DNA of 64,000 bases from Serendipita indica DSM 11827 (lineage: Eukaryota > Basidiomycota > Agaricomycetes > Sebacinales > Serendipitaceae), in NCBI GenBank assembly GCA_910890315.1, contig CAJVGD010000004.1, forward strand, positions 41,799 through 105,798, in the 5' to 3' direction. Below, piece after piece: positions 1 through 10,306 of the stretch (the first letter of the stretch is position 1; each line of letters starts with the position of its first letter). The notes below the pieces were generated by a model. That model ran no database searches and was not told the DNA's origin. It saw only the letters and a list, made by a program, of their open reading frames with translations. The translations under genes and the position numbers were made by a program.

Positions 1-1440
1 GGAGCTCCCGGTCGGGTTCGATGTCACGTCCAGCGGATGGTCGTCCACCTGGACATGGATTCCAGCTACCTCCTGGGTCGCGGGTCCCTGGGACGGGTGA
101 AGCGCGTGTGCTGATGCAGCCTCCCAATGTCAGTCCTCGGCGACAAAATGCACCAGTGGGCGCGGGCAATTATCCATATGTTCTTGGTCTAGAGGTACCA
201 GTGGTTCGATCCCACGTCTCGGCGGGTCATCCGGGCGATTTGGTCATTGAAGGTCGGAACCCAGATGAGCCGAACGGTAAGCAATTATTTAATGACGCGA
301 GTAGTGGCTGACACGTTCTAAATAGCACCCACGGAAATTGTCTGCGCACACGGGTCTTCTATCCTCTGGGCCGACTTTGTTCCCGCGAGAGTCCTCGCTG
401 TTGTCAAAACACCTGCCCTTTACGCCGCAAGTCTGGAAGATTCGTCTATCATCGTCTATACCCCTGCTGGAAGACGGTACGTAGTACATGACACTGATAT
501 TCGCGTCTAAACTCGCTTAGTGCTATGCCCACCCTTTCCCTCGATGCGCCCATCTCCATTATAGCCGCCGCTGGCAAATACCTCATGGCAATATGCGTTA
601 ACGGGTCTTTCCACACCTGGTATGTGCCTCCTCCGGCTATTGTTCATTGCTGAGCAGTACTTAGGAACGTTCACACCCGGACCTCAACCATACCTCCCAC
701 CTCTATCGCCAATCAGGTTCATGGTGGAACCGGCGGAATCACGCAAGCGAAAATCTACGAAAACGGCGTGTCTCTCATCACGCTCGCCTCTGGCACCTCG
801 ATTGCTTGGGATCCAGATCTGTCCGCTTGGGTCCGACTAGCTGAAAACTGGTGGCGACAATCCACTTCTCAGCCGCCACGAACACCGTCGAGACCAGGTC
901 GACAATCCGAGCCAGGCCTATCGCCTATCGCTGCGCATCATACTGGATCAGAGGAGACGCCGTTGAGTGCTGCTCTGCGCTTGGGCGCTCTTGAGACGAG
1001 GCTGTATGCGTCCAAGCTGCTCGGCAGTGCGGCGGATTATCGCGAGGTTCTCATGACGTATGCTGCAAAGCTTGCAGAGGATAATTTGGTCGAGAGAGCG
1101 GACGAGCTCGTGAGAGAGTTGTGTGGACCTGTGTTTTGGTATGTTCTCCGTTCTTGTTGGCAGTTTGTCGTTGCTCATGCATGGTTCTCTAGGGATCCAA
1201 CGAGGCCGGAGATGGGCACATCAATCAAATGGAACCCCAAGATTTTGGGCTTGAACAAGCGAGACTTGCTTCAAGAAGCTTTGCCGATTCTTGGTCAGTA
1301 CAAACTTGCCTGTCTCGTGGACTCACCCTAATATGCTTGTTCTTTTTCCGACGATAGCTCGTGGACGAGCACTGTCTCGCATGGCTCAAGATTGGCAAGT
1401 TCTCCTTGCAAGAATCGAGACGGAGAGAAACGAAGCGTAA
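1..1440 (+). CDS. HIR1: HIRA/Hir1 histone chaperone, C-terminal part (5' truncated by window)
   Basis: HIRA/Hir1 is the WD-repeat and scaffold subunit of the HIR complex, which deposits histone H3-H4 independently of replication and represses histone genes. The gene enters the window already open. I read six exons: <1-279, 326-476, 521-619, 665-1138, 1193-1293 and 1358-1440, with introns of about 45-65 bases. The joined protein shows the conserved C-terminal Hira domain: a strand ending in SFHTWNV followed by TIPPTSIANQ, then LITLASGTSIAWDPDLSAWV, RLYASKLLGSAADYREVLMT and KWNPKILGLNKRDLLQEALP, ending IETERNEA and TAA at 1438. The N-terminal WD repeats lie outside the window. The acceptor at 664 was chosen over the one at 716 because only it keeps WNV and the next strand in frame. 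Family assignment is firm; exact splice sites are inferred. Confidence 0.85.
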
Positions 1441-2239
1441 AGGTACCTGAAAGGGGCCTTTGTGCATGGCATCGAGACGAGTTGCTCGCTGGTCCTGACT
1501 ATTCCTATCTGACTCTGTTCGTGTATAGTATGCTCGTAGATATTGTAATTCGATGCTGTTTGAGTACTCGGTGATGTGATGGGATCTCAACCCCCAATCG
1601 TGATCGGCCACTCAGCCTACGGGTGCTTCCCATGCATTCACTCGATATTGGCCATTATCGAACGAAAACAGTTCCGGGACGCGCATTTTCAGCCTGCGGA
1701 AGTCCCTTACACTGCTGGACGTTGGGGTCGGAGATCTGGCTGGAATAGGGAGGAACTCCCCTGTTCCTGGCAACCAGCAGAGGAGAATTAGGGACTTGCG
1801 AATGGGATCGCATTCCACCTACGTGTAAAAGCTGGCAATCAGCACGCCAAGCATCGCTTGGTCACATACAACGAGTCCGGGCAGCATCATTGACCAATGA
1901 AGAGCCGGGTGACGCCCTGTCCAGCTGCAAGTGGAATCGACATGCTGCATGACATTGTATCCACCATCCTATCATAAGTCGAGTACGTATCTGTAGCGCG
2001 TGATACGTGTGTGGGCCCTTACCAGCATATTGAGTCACTCACTTTCGTTCAAGGCATGTTGATTGGCCCTCGTCTAGCTTTTCCGCGCGGCGTCATAGCC
2101 AAGATATCGATACAGGCCTCCAGCCTCAGTCTAACGCGAATTCGTATAAAAGCATTGGGCATACCGAGCTAGATGACATTCAATTTATCCGTCCATAGAG
2201 TTTGAGTTGACTCCCGAGAGTTCGATTGTTACAAGAACA
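1441..2239. other. Intergenic region with an upstream module shared with the GS-rich gene at 7070
   Basis: No gene is supported here. Positions about 1832-1985 resemble about 6063-6235 (shared pieces such as CAGCACGCCAAGCA / CAGCACGTCAAGCA and TGACATCCTATCA-like ends). Both stretches lie upstream of plus-strand genes for small GS-rich proteins. The first part (1441-1830) shows nothing recognisable. Confidence 0.4.
2155..2160 (+). promoter_or_regulatory. TATA box of GS-rich gene 1
   Basis: TATAAA lies 80 bases upstream of the ATG at 2240. All four GS-rich genes in the window have a TATA-like element about 62-80 bases before their start codon. Confidence 0.55.
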
Positions 2240-2542
2240 ATGGGCAGCGTATGTAACTTTTGGCCTCTTTAATCCCCGACTAATATAAGGGAATAGTCAT
2301 CCTCGAAGTCACAGGACAACTATGACACGAGGCTATCTAGCGTTATATATAAACTTCTTGGGGCCAACGCGCCAAGTCCTGGATATTCATCTGGCCACCA
2401 CGGAGATGATAATGGAGGCTCTTCAATCGGGGGCGAAGGAAGAGGCTGTGCAGTCGGGGGCGATGGAGGCTCTTCAATCGGGGGCGAAGGAAGAGGCTGT
2501 GCAGTCGGGGGCGATGGAGGCTTTTTAATTGAGAGCGATTGA
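2240..2542 (+). CDS. Small Gly/Ser-rich protein 1 (two exons)
   Basis: I do not recognise a known family. A three-codon first exon (2240-2248, Met-Gly-Ser) is followed by a 48-base GT-AG intron (2249-2296) and a second exon to TGA at 2540-2542, giving 84 residues. The protein has a short polar head, a KLLGANAPSPGYSS stretch, then a Gly-rich tail built from two copies of a 17-residue unit (GGSSIGGEGRGCAVGGD) encoded by a 51-base tandem repeat. It shares the SSGHH..GD..GGSS flavour and the short start exon with the genes at 7070, 14205 and 15332. The N-terminal MGSSSS fits a myristoylation pattern, but this is only inference. There is no signal peptide or membrane segment. Reading through the intron hits a stop, which supports splicing. 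Confidence 0.5.
2412..2521 (+). repeat. 51-base coding tandem repeat, two full copies plus a partial one
   Basis: The unit starting ATGGAGGCTCTTCAATCGGG recurs with a period of 51 bases (2412, 2463 and a partial copy at 2514) and stays in phase in the second exon of the GS-rich gene at 2240-2542. Confidence 0.85.
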
Positions 2543-3077
2543 GGAGGTTAGTGACCAAAGGTGGAATTCACGGTGGACGGGGAGAGTGGCTACAACCTGT
2601 CTCTGAGTACCGCTCAACTTTGATCTTCACTTTTCGGTTGCATAGGGCGTATACACCAATTTATGTCACTTGCTCTCCCATTGGAAAATGCCCGATACCA
2701 AACGAGGCAAAGCTCACGACAGTGAACCGTAGTGATAGTAGTGATCCTTACGAAACTTGGATTCAGATGAGGTACTGGAAAGCTACATCAGTAAAAGTAT
2801 CTTCTATGTAGCGTTTCAGTGGCCTTGTGCATATATTGCGATAAGGTTCCTGCGATAAATTGCCATCAATAAAAGGACAGAAGCGATCAAGGTGAGGAAT
2901 GGGAATAGAAGGTCATTCGGGTGCAGTGGTGGTGTCTATATATGTAATATATGCGGTGAAGCGAGAACTTATCAATCTTACAGCCACCGGTATTCAACAT
3001 TTGCAAACAGACTGGATTTCGAACCTCATAAAGTGACTCTCCACAGTGAGGCAGCAGACATTTTGTCGGTTCCGTCT
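2543..3077. other. Intergenic, nothing recognised
   Basis: Only short unconvincing open frames. It separates the GS-rich gene from the 3' end of the decayed phosphotransferase on the minus strand. Confidence 0.4.
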
Positions 3078-4813
3078 TTACAAATTTATTCTCCATTGCT
3101 CGCGGGCGAGGATGTCTACTACTCGTTCGTCGATGCCGCAATCTTGAGGCGGGCCTGCACCAAAGTGAGTCGAGCAGGATTCTGTGAGGTAGAATATATA
3201 TTCTTTCTTCGTGAAATAGCTTCCATAGTAAATCGCGGAACTGTTCATAGTCGAACGGAAATGGTCGGCGCTGATCTTCACTCCAATGAAACTTGGAAAG
3301 CTCGGATGCAGGCTTGAATATTTCCTCCAAGGTCTTCACACAAGGTGTAGAAGATGGCTCGGAACTCGGCCCCATGCTGGTTATCTTCAAAAAGTTGAGG
3401 ATTGTGGGCCTTCAGCTCGGAGAGAAAGTATTCTCTCAGTCCTGTGTCTTCTGGCGTATTATCGTCATACCCAAAGGGCCCGTCGCCTTGTGGACCCTCC
3501 ATAGATAATCGATTTGAGTCATCATCAAACCAGTTGCCGGGTACAGCACAAAGCCAAGAAGGTCGAAATCCCGCCATTTCCCGGTCGATGACGCCAGTGA
3601 TTTTGCCTGTTTCGCGATCTACGAGAATGCTGGTCAGCCTAAGATCTCCACAAGCAAAATGGAAAGATTCGCGCTCCGTTTCGAGTGGACAAATCCGACG
3701 GATTGCATCGTAGACCACAAACATCTTTTCGATAGTGCACAGTCGAGAAGACTAGCTGAGAGTGAAGGATCAGATGACGCGCCTAAATAACCAAACGTTT
3801 TGAGGAAATTTCTCTCGATACGAAATGGCCCGCAGGAGTGTACTGGAACTTGGTGCTTAACATTGATGAGCGTAATTTCATGCACGGGACCAATCATGTA
3901 CTAGCCGTCTACTGCTTGCTTGCAATCGATAGGGGGCGCCGGCGCACCATTGTAACGAGTGTTAGCATAGCTAGTTATTTTTATTCACGCTCACTTGGCG
4001 TGTCTCGCCGGTGGCGGTGCTACCTCACTCGGTTTGTTAACGAACACCGTTTGAGGTATGCACACTGATCGCTTACACGCCACCGGGATACTCATAAAAT
4101 TACACTAGCCAACTTCCATTGTTCGTTAGATAGTGTATTTGACTCGGTTTGTTAACGAACACCGTTTGAGCTACCTTCCATTGTTCGTTAGCCAATAACG
4201 AAGCGATCGTTGATTTTCGTCGAGAGACCGGTCGAAAAGTACACATCCACAGTGTGACGCTGTCAAAGTGTAAAGCCGTGCAAGTGTTCTTGCTAGGTCG
4301 CTTGCAAAGCGTCGACGAGGAGCCTGAGACCAGTCATCGAAGCATTCGCGGAGGCATTTTCCTGGAATATATTCCGTGAGAATCCACTCTGCACGTACGG
4401 GATTATCGGGGCTGCTGCAATAGAGATAGACTTTCGGTGGCGCGATGGATGTACGGGCTACAGAAGGAATGACTCAGAGACCAGAATAACCATAGTTTGT
4501 CTTACCGTGTATGAAATCCATTGTGGCGACTTCAGATTCGGTTGTGATTATTGGTCCGATCGGGAGCAAAACGCGCCCGACGACTTTGAAGCCATTCTGT
4601 TAGGTAAAGAGAAAACTACGTGCATAGGAACCAATAGGGAACTGATTCTTGATTCTCGCACGGAGATCCGAAATGAGCGTTGACAATATCTTGGAGCTCC
4701 TGCAGATTAGGATTCGCCTTGACCCATACACGAGTTTCTTCTTGCATACAATTGCGACTGGAATGACTCTGTTTCCTGGTCAGATCGGCAGCTTGCTGAC
4801 GTTGCCGTTAACT
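3078..4813 (-). pseudogene. Decayed aminoglycoside-phosphotransferase-like (APH family) gene
   Basis: Read on the minus strand, pieces in different frames line up with the fungal APH/kinase-like phosphotransferase family. N-lobe pieces occur near 4690-4280 (WVKANPNLQELQDIVNAHF, then after introns APPKVYLYCSSPDNP and AEWILTEYIPGK). The middle near 3895-3750 has HEITLINVKHQVP. The catalytic region near 3670-3540 has CGDLRLTSILVD and GVIDREMAGF. The C-terminal part near 3270-3200 has PFPFDYEQF and ERIYIL. Functional relatives normally carry a His in the catalytic loop, an Asn a few residues later and IDWE; here these read Cys, Ser and IDRE. Lesions include an in-frame TAG near 3900, a slip of one base near 3740, another near 3285, and a palindromic duplication at 4027-4200 inside the expected coding path. 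No intact protein can be read. Confidence 0.7.
4027..4191. repeat. Imperfect duplication with palindromic cores inside the phosphotransferase pseudogene
   Basis: ACTCGGTTTGTTAACGAACA continuing to CCGTTTGAG occurs at 4027-4055 and 4142-4170. TTCCATTGTTCGTTAG follows near 4114-4129 and 4177-4191. Cores such as GTTAAC and TTCGTTA...TAACGAA are inverted repeats. No terminal inverted repeats or target-site duplication could be defined. Confidence 0.6.
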
Positions 4814-5221
4814 CACTGTCATGGCAAGCTTCAAGAGTTTAATCTGTAATCCACTCCACCGACGAGCGCTCTGATGATTTATTATTCGTAGATTCTGCTG
4901 AGATGGGCAGAAGGAAGATCCTCGATCCTCGTGGCTACATGTCCAGAGAAGCAAAGTGTAGTTCATGTGAGGACGATGAGGCCCAGAAGAGGTAGAATAG
5001 GTGAAGACATCTTGACCGCCCAAACCGTTTTACCCATGCACATAATCAGTGACCGAGCCTCACTTCGGAGTCGAAAGAGGGATGCAGCTAAAGGCTTTGG
5101 CACCAAATCGACGGACTCATGCTTTGCAAGTCTCGGGCACCACGTAGCATCCGAAAGGTGGAAAGGTATTTGACCCACACACCTCACCTTTGGCGACACT
5201 CTCCGGCCATGGGCGCAAGCG
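4814..5221. other. Intergenic, nothing recognised
   Basis: Upstream side of the phosphotransferase pseudogene. No convincing exon found on either strand. Confidence 0.35.
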
Positions 5222-5395
5222 TTAACCCACGATCCCACCCAACGTCACTCCCGCCCATGCCTGCCTCGCTAGGTCCTCCATGTAAGAGTAAATCCTGAAT
5301 AAAGGGGACGCAAATTAAGCATAATGCGACAAGTAAACGAGAACTTACCAACCAGTAAGGACAAAGAAGAGAAGCATCTGACTACGAGAGGACAT
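5222..5395 (-). CDS. Possible 39-residue hydrophobic microprotein (two exons)
   Basis: On the minus strand an ATG at 5395 opens a 47-base exon that ends at a GTAAGT donor. A 54-base intron ends in TTCAG, and the second exon runs 5294-5222 to TAA. The joined frame is exactly 40 codons including the stop. The product begins MSSRSQMLLFFVLTGW and ends WAGVTLGGIVG, with one hydrophobic segment at residues 7-19 and a short amphipathic tail; this would suit a single-pass membrane micropeptide. I recognise no family. Support comes only from strong splice signals and frame continuity, so it could be chance. Confidence 0.35.
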
Positions 5396-6630
5396 GGTCA
5401 GGTTACTACGGAGCGCAGTAAAATCTACTCAAAAGAGTTGGAGTTGATATAGTGACTCATATACGCTACATCAACGCCACCGTATACACTGTTCGCTCGA
5501 CGGTAGCTGGACATACGAGTTGCATAATATGGCCAAGGGCCTCTTGCTACCGTACGAAACTGAAGTAAACAGAATAGAATAGAATGATGGGTAGGTCTAG
5601 GGTCGACTAGGATTCGTTGTCAAGACCTTTACATCCGTTCACTACTCATCACCAGCCAACCACCTCTCATCCCCTATGCTCTCGCTCGATGACTCTCATA
5701 TCTATTTCATATTCTTATATATCTTCGATCCTTTGATAAGAGTCCCGAAGCGGTATATACGGGCCAATTTTTTTGTGTACATTTCGCCAGCCCTGAATTT
5801 GTTTTCTTTCCATTCTAACATCCTCCTTGACCCTGCAAATCAGCTCATTAACTACGCGAGTCGTACAATCGCACTCAAACCACTCACCTGTCAGACAAAC
5901 TACCCGCGATTTGTAATGCGGGTCCAAACTTGCGACCACCTGATAGTTGCCTAGACCGTTGGATTTGGGGGCTGGATCTTTTGAATTAGTGTATTTGACG
6001 AAATATATCCCTATATTGCTGGCAGACCAGCAAAGATAAGCAAGCTCGCTTAGATTCCCCCTGTGGCAACCAGCACGTCAAGCACTGGTCGTGTCCATAA
6101 TGAAGATGGTTTTATGTTTCCATGATGACCTAAATGGACCTTGCTAGCCAATGAGACATAGTAGATGCCCTGTTCAGTCTATCAAACATGAATTGACGTG
6201 ACAGGTATATGACATCCTATCAAGCTTTCCTATCACAAGTTAGACATTTTGTGTGAAGAATACCAGAGCTCGCATATTTTGTGGTCTACATGTGTTCAAC
6301 GTCCCGAGGACACTGGGTTTATTCCCTGCTGCAGGGTACAGCTTTGTAAGCTAGTTCTCGGTAAATTTAAAAACAGAATTAATGCATCATATTATTTATG
6401 TCATTTTCAGAGGGAGTTGAAAGAAATGCATTATCTCTTTCAGGACCGTGCGCGACCATGGCTAGGAGTTTGGACGTGCCATGTCTGTTTTTGGGTATAT
6501 TCGAGGGTCAATTTTGTCACACTTGACATGCTAGATCCAACCTCGTCATTTGACATCTACTTAGCCAGCAGCTTTGCCAGCTAATGGATGCCGTAAACGA
6601 CTCGCCACAAATCTGGAAATGTGAGTACCA
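5396..6630. other. Intergenic, with a module shared with the region upstream of 2240
   Basis: No gene supported. Positions 6063-6235 carry the module related to 1832-1985. The rest shows nothing recognisable. Confidence 0.4.
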
Positions 6631-6930
6631 AACCCATTTATAGTATGTGGCCTTTTACTGGCACACACGCACCTGAATGTTTCGCTCAGGGCTCATACTC
6701 TCATGCCTATCGGATATCGTGAGGCGCTCGCCATATTTTTGATATGTCAGCACTGAACCTATTTATAGAATGTGGCTTGCTGCTGGCAGACATACTGGCA
6801 CACACGCACCCGAATGTTTCGCTCAGGGCTCACACTCTCATGCCTATCGGATATTGTGAGGCGCTCGCCATATTTCTGATATGTCAGCACTGAACCTATT
6901 TATAGAATGTGGCTTGCTGCTGGCAGACAG
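6631..6930 (+). repeat. 137-base tandem duplication upstream of GS-rich gene 2
   Basis: TGGCACACACGCACC begins near-identical units at 6659 and 6796 (period 137). Each contains TTTCGCTCAGGGCTCA, TGCCTATCGGATAT and CTATTTATAGAATGTGGC; a partial third copy of the last element precedes them at about 6633. Only a few substitutions separate the two full units. Confidence 0.85.
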
Positions 6931-7069
6931 CATCCCCAAATATTTCACATTCAGCTTACGCCCTCATGCGAACCCAGCCTCAATCCGACGAACATAAATA
7001 CGCACCGTATACTTTGGTTGTCGTTCAGAGCACAAGTAAACCCTCTCTACTTGATCCTAAGCGCCTCAC

Positions 7070-7334
7070 ATGAGTAGTGTTTGTCCATTTCAATATGGCT
7101 TGGGCTACCGCTGACAAGCTCTAGAAATATTACTCTTCCACAAGGGAAAATGGGGGTTCAGCCGGCGACTTATACGGAAGCAATAGTAGCCACAACCAGA
7201 GTTCATCTTCCAGCTATGAGAGCTCGTCTTCTAGCTACGGGAGCTCGTCCTCTAGCTATGGAAGCTCGTCTGACAACAGTGGCAGTAGCAGCAGTGATGG
7301 ATCTTCTAGCGGAGGTGATGGAGGAGGCGACTAG
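7070..7334 (+). CDS. Small Ser/Gly-rich protein 2 (two exons)
   Basis: The layout matches the gene at 2240: a three-codon first exon (7070-7078, Met-Ser-Ser), a 46-base GT-AG intron (7079-7124) and a second exon to TAG at 7332-7334. The 72-residue product is dominated by Ser, with a repeated heptad-like SSSSSYG/SSSSSYE motif at about residues 31-50 and a Gly/Asp tail. No signal peptide, membrane helix or known domain is seen. A CATAAATA element sits at 6993-7000, about 70 bases before the ATG. Reading on through the intron reaches a stop, so splicing is needed. Function unknown. Confidence 0.5.
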
Positions 7335-7939
7335 CGACTTTCGCTTGCAGGGGCCGAAACTGGCTATAACCCGCCACGAGTCTTCAGTCAAGTGAGAAAC
7401 TCCCTCTACGATTTATGTCTCTTTGCTAACTTGCTCTGGTTATTCAGATGACTTTGGATCTCGTTACAAATGCAACTTTTCTAGTTTTGAAACTACTTTC
7501 TTGAACGCCTCATTAACCCGTAAACTCTCATAACCTCACAAGAGGTTCCTTCGTGGTCATCACGCTAAGCGAGGTATCGGACCGCGAGTGGCAACGTCGA
7601 CAAAGAGTTTTCAGGAGCCCGGTAGAAATTCTTCGGTTCATTGTTGCATTGACAGGCAAGGTACAAAAGACTTTGGTTCAAGGGCATCACTTCACACGAC
7701 GGTGATCCACACCGCCGACTTCAATCCTGCAACCCATGCGTGCAGCAAAGTTGGAGACGGTCTCTCCCATGACATGCTGACGCCGTCCATGGTCCTCTTC
7801 GTCGCATCGCGATCTTTAAAGTCCGTTTGCGCGCAGGGATGCGACATCGGCTTGGCGTGCCAACACGCGAGGTTTGGGAATTTGTCCTGTACATCGACAT
7901 ACGAACCCATTTCCAAATCTTTAGTGATATGCTATCTAC
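7335..7939. other. Intergenic, nothing recognised
   Basis: One 118-codon open frame exists at 7588-7944 but it lacks a recognisable domain and splice support. Confidence 0.35.
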
Positions 7940-8271
7940 TGTAACGCCCTCGCGTCCTCGTGGCCCGGGCCAGCCAGAGTACACCGGAGCTAGATAGCTA
8001 GGTTCTTACACTCTAGTTAGTCTCTTACGCTCTCTAAGCGGCGCAATAGCCCCGCTCTGTCTCATCTCCCTCACTCACGTTTCGTCTCCATCCTTTCCGC
8101 CTTTCGTCTCGTGCTCTCACGCGTATATAAAGCCTCTAATAAGCGAAATCATGTACATAAGAAGAAATACTGCTATTCCTCGTCCATTGATCGCCTACAG
8201 AGGCTTAAGTCCCGTATTTCCCGCTCGCCCCGATTACTCATCCTCGTCTCAACGAGCGTTCACGCTTTTCA
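7940..8271 (+). mobile_element. Candidate solo LTR of a retrotransposon
   Basis: The segment begins TGTAACGCCC and ends TTTTCA (TG...CA ends) and is flanked on both sides by CTAC (7936-7939 and 8272-8275), a possible 4-base target duplication. A CT-rich stretch followed by GTATATAAAGCC near 8122-8134 looks like an internal LTR promoter. No second LTR, primer-binding site or pol frame is present, so it would be a solo LTR. The short duplication could be chance. Confidence 0.45.
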
Positions 8272-9363
8272 CTACGGGGTGGCTAGTTCAGCTATTCATG
8301 CAGGCAGATTGGTACCATCCTCCACCATGGCACTTTCCCCTGTCCGTATACTTGCGGGGATCTGGGAAATATTCATTTAGCCTGCCACCATCGGTGAGGA
8401 TTCACCGTCTACTCCGCCAGATTCCGTACCTCACGGAGCTTAGTTTGGTGTGTCATGGTTGATGGCGCCCCTTCAAACAATCATTCTAACTGGAATTTAA
8501 AGAAGTCAGACAATGAGGTCTTACCTCCCGGCGGACTGGGAGTTCTCACTATTTTTCGCTTAAGCGCGTAATTAGTTCTCCATCGTATATAGTCTCGATT
8601 CTTCGCAGATCATTCTTACACCGGAAACAGCGAGCTTCTGCCTCAACTGGTATCCGAAGATGGGGACTTCTGTGTGGGTAAAAGAGAACGAGACTAATGA
8701 ATGAATAGACGCAGAGGAAACTGCACACAATCGATTTATTGCTATCTGCTTTTCCTGGAATGATGATTCACTCTCTCGTAGTCGTCTATTTTTGTGGTTG
8801 GCACACGTACTCGTCTCAGGATAGCATAAAGACTCCTATATAAGCCGATAGTCTGAACCTGGTCGAAATCAGGATTCTGTCATGTCGTGATCAGAACCGT
8901 TTAGAGATTATGGGCTGTGGGCTACTCCAATTGACTCCAGCCCTAAACCCTCCTCTTTACAAAGGTGATTATTTGTTCGATGTTTCGAGTGCTCTGATTA
9001 GTACGCTTGAGCCCATCTATGTGGCCAGGCATCTTCGTGCGTCTACTTCTGAACGTGACGAGCCCAAAGCATAGTAATAGCTCACGTCGTAACTCAATGT
9101 ATTTAGGGACGCGGGACGATACGGCCGGACCTTACTGGTCTTGCCTCTCACCTCACGCGTCCTAGAATCAACGGAATCAACGCGTATCACTCAGAGATTG
9201 AAGGCCACTCATGAGTCGCGGAGTGTCCCTATTGATGGTCGTGCGCGCAGCCTAAGAAATGCGAAGAGATAGTGCATTGGATCAATAGGCAATTTTTCCA
9301 TATTGCTCTCCTGCATAGCTGCACATCAACGAGCCCACTGGTAGTATCAACCTCTGGAACGCC
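8272..9363. other. Intergenic, nothing recognised
   Basis: No convincing exon on either strand. It lies between the LTR candidate and the 3' end of the AA10-like gene. Confidence 0.4.
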
Positions 9364-10306
9364 TCATATCGTGAAATCGATGCAGCTCTCGTACGTTTGT
9401 TTATTCGAATAGGCCCACCACCACCATTGGAGCGCATAGTGACCAGAAGGCAGGGAGGGTATGGTCACATTGAATGCCGCTATCACGACACGAAATAAGT
9501 ACCGAATTTAATCACGGATAGGCCGACTCACTCTCGTTGGCCGGTTTCTGGCTGATCGGAATCTGTTTCCGACGTATGTCAGTTATCTTTCGGACCTCGT
9601 CAAGTAGCTTTACCGAAGTATTTGAGTATACTTTCCAATAGATAAGTGGTGAACCAATGACCTTTTGTGTGGTTAGGTTTACCACAGAGACGTTCTAGTC
9701 ATAGCTCTGAGTGTTCATTCGAAACGAAAGGGAACATGAACTCACCGCTGTTCCAGTATGATGCGCTACAATGTCTATCGTGAAAGGGACAACCTGGCCA
9801 GCCTTGTACTTGCGAGTATTACTCGTGTTATCTTCCCACTATGAGATAAAGGGTAAAAGAGGCCAAGGTGGTTAGAAAGTTTAGTCTACTCGATTTGGGG
9901 AGACACCGACGTTGTATCCTCTGCAAAAGTAAAGATGGCATGCAGTCGCGTTGTAGCTGGAGTCGATCTTTGCGACAGCATTTTCAATCTAATTCGTTCC
10001 GATGAGATAGGTTCAAGGCAGTGCAATGCAGACTCACCGGGCCTGCTGGATCTAAACCACGTACGAGGATTCATCTATCTCAGTTTCTATGAGAGTCACG
10101 GAAGGGGGCACTCACCAGAGCTCAGGACCTTGGCGACAGCGGCACCGCACGCTGCTTGGTGCTTTGTACCTCCCTACAAGCTATATGAGCGTCCACCCCA
10201 CTTCGGTCTACATAATACTCACACCACGCGGCTTTGGCGACGTAACACGACCGTGTCCCAATACTTGGATGACGAATATACTGATGAGAACGAGGATAGT
10301 GAGCAT
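9364..10306 (-). CDS. Secreted chitin-binding type-4 / AA10-like protein (eight exons)
   Basis: On the minus strand eight exons join in perfect frame: 10306-10223, 10173-10116, 10051-10038, 9988-9907, 9831-9746, 9694-9614, 9562-9532 and 9479-9364 (183 residues). One exon is only 14 bases. A signal peptide of about 17 residues (MLTILVLISIFVIQVLG) precedes HGRVTSPKPR, so the mature protein would begin with His, the first ligand of a copper histidine brace. Further family signs are HQAACGAAV, GPIENAVAKIDSSYNATAC, VDIVAHHTGTA-like text (here IDIVAHHTGTANVSVV, probable second brace His) and the ending QTYESCIDFTI with paired cysteines. This is the fungal LPMO_10 / chitin-binding domain 3 type. Substrate (chitin, cellulose or other) is unknown. 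An oddity is a run of four Trp near residue 165. A TATA-like element lies at 10395-10400. Confidence 0.8.

Noticed and set aside
717-840. Alternative exon start at 717 in the HIRA gene
   Set aside because: It shifts the frame out of the conserved strand; the acceptor at 664 restores WNV and the following residues.
7588-7944. 118-codon plus-strand frame
   Set aside because: No domain, no splice support, and it runs into the LTR candidate.
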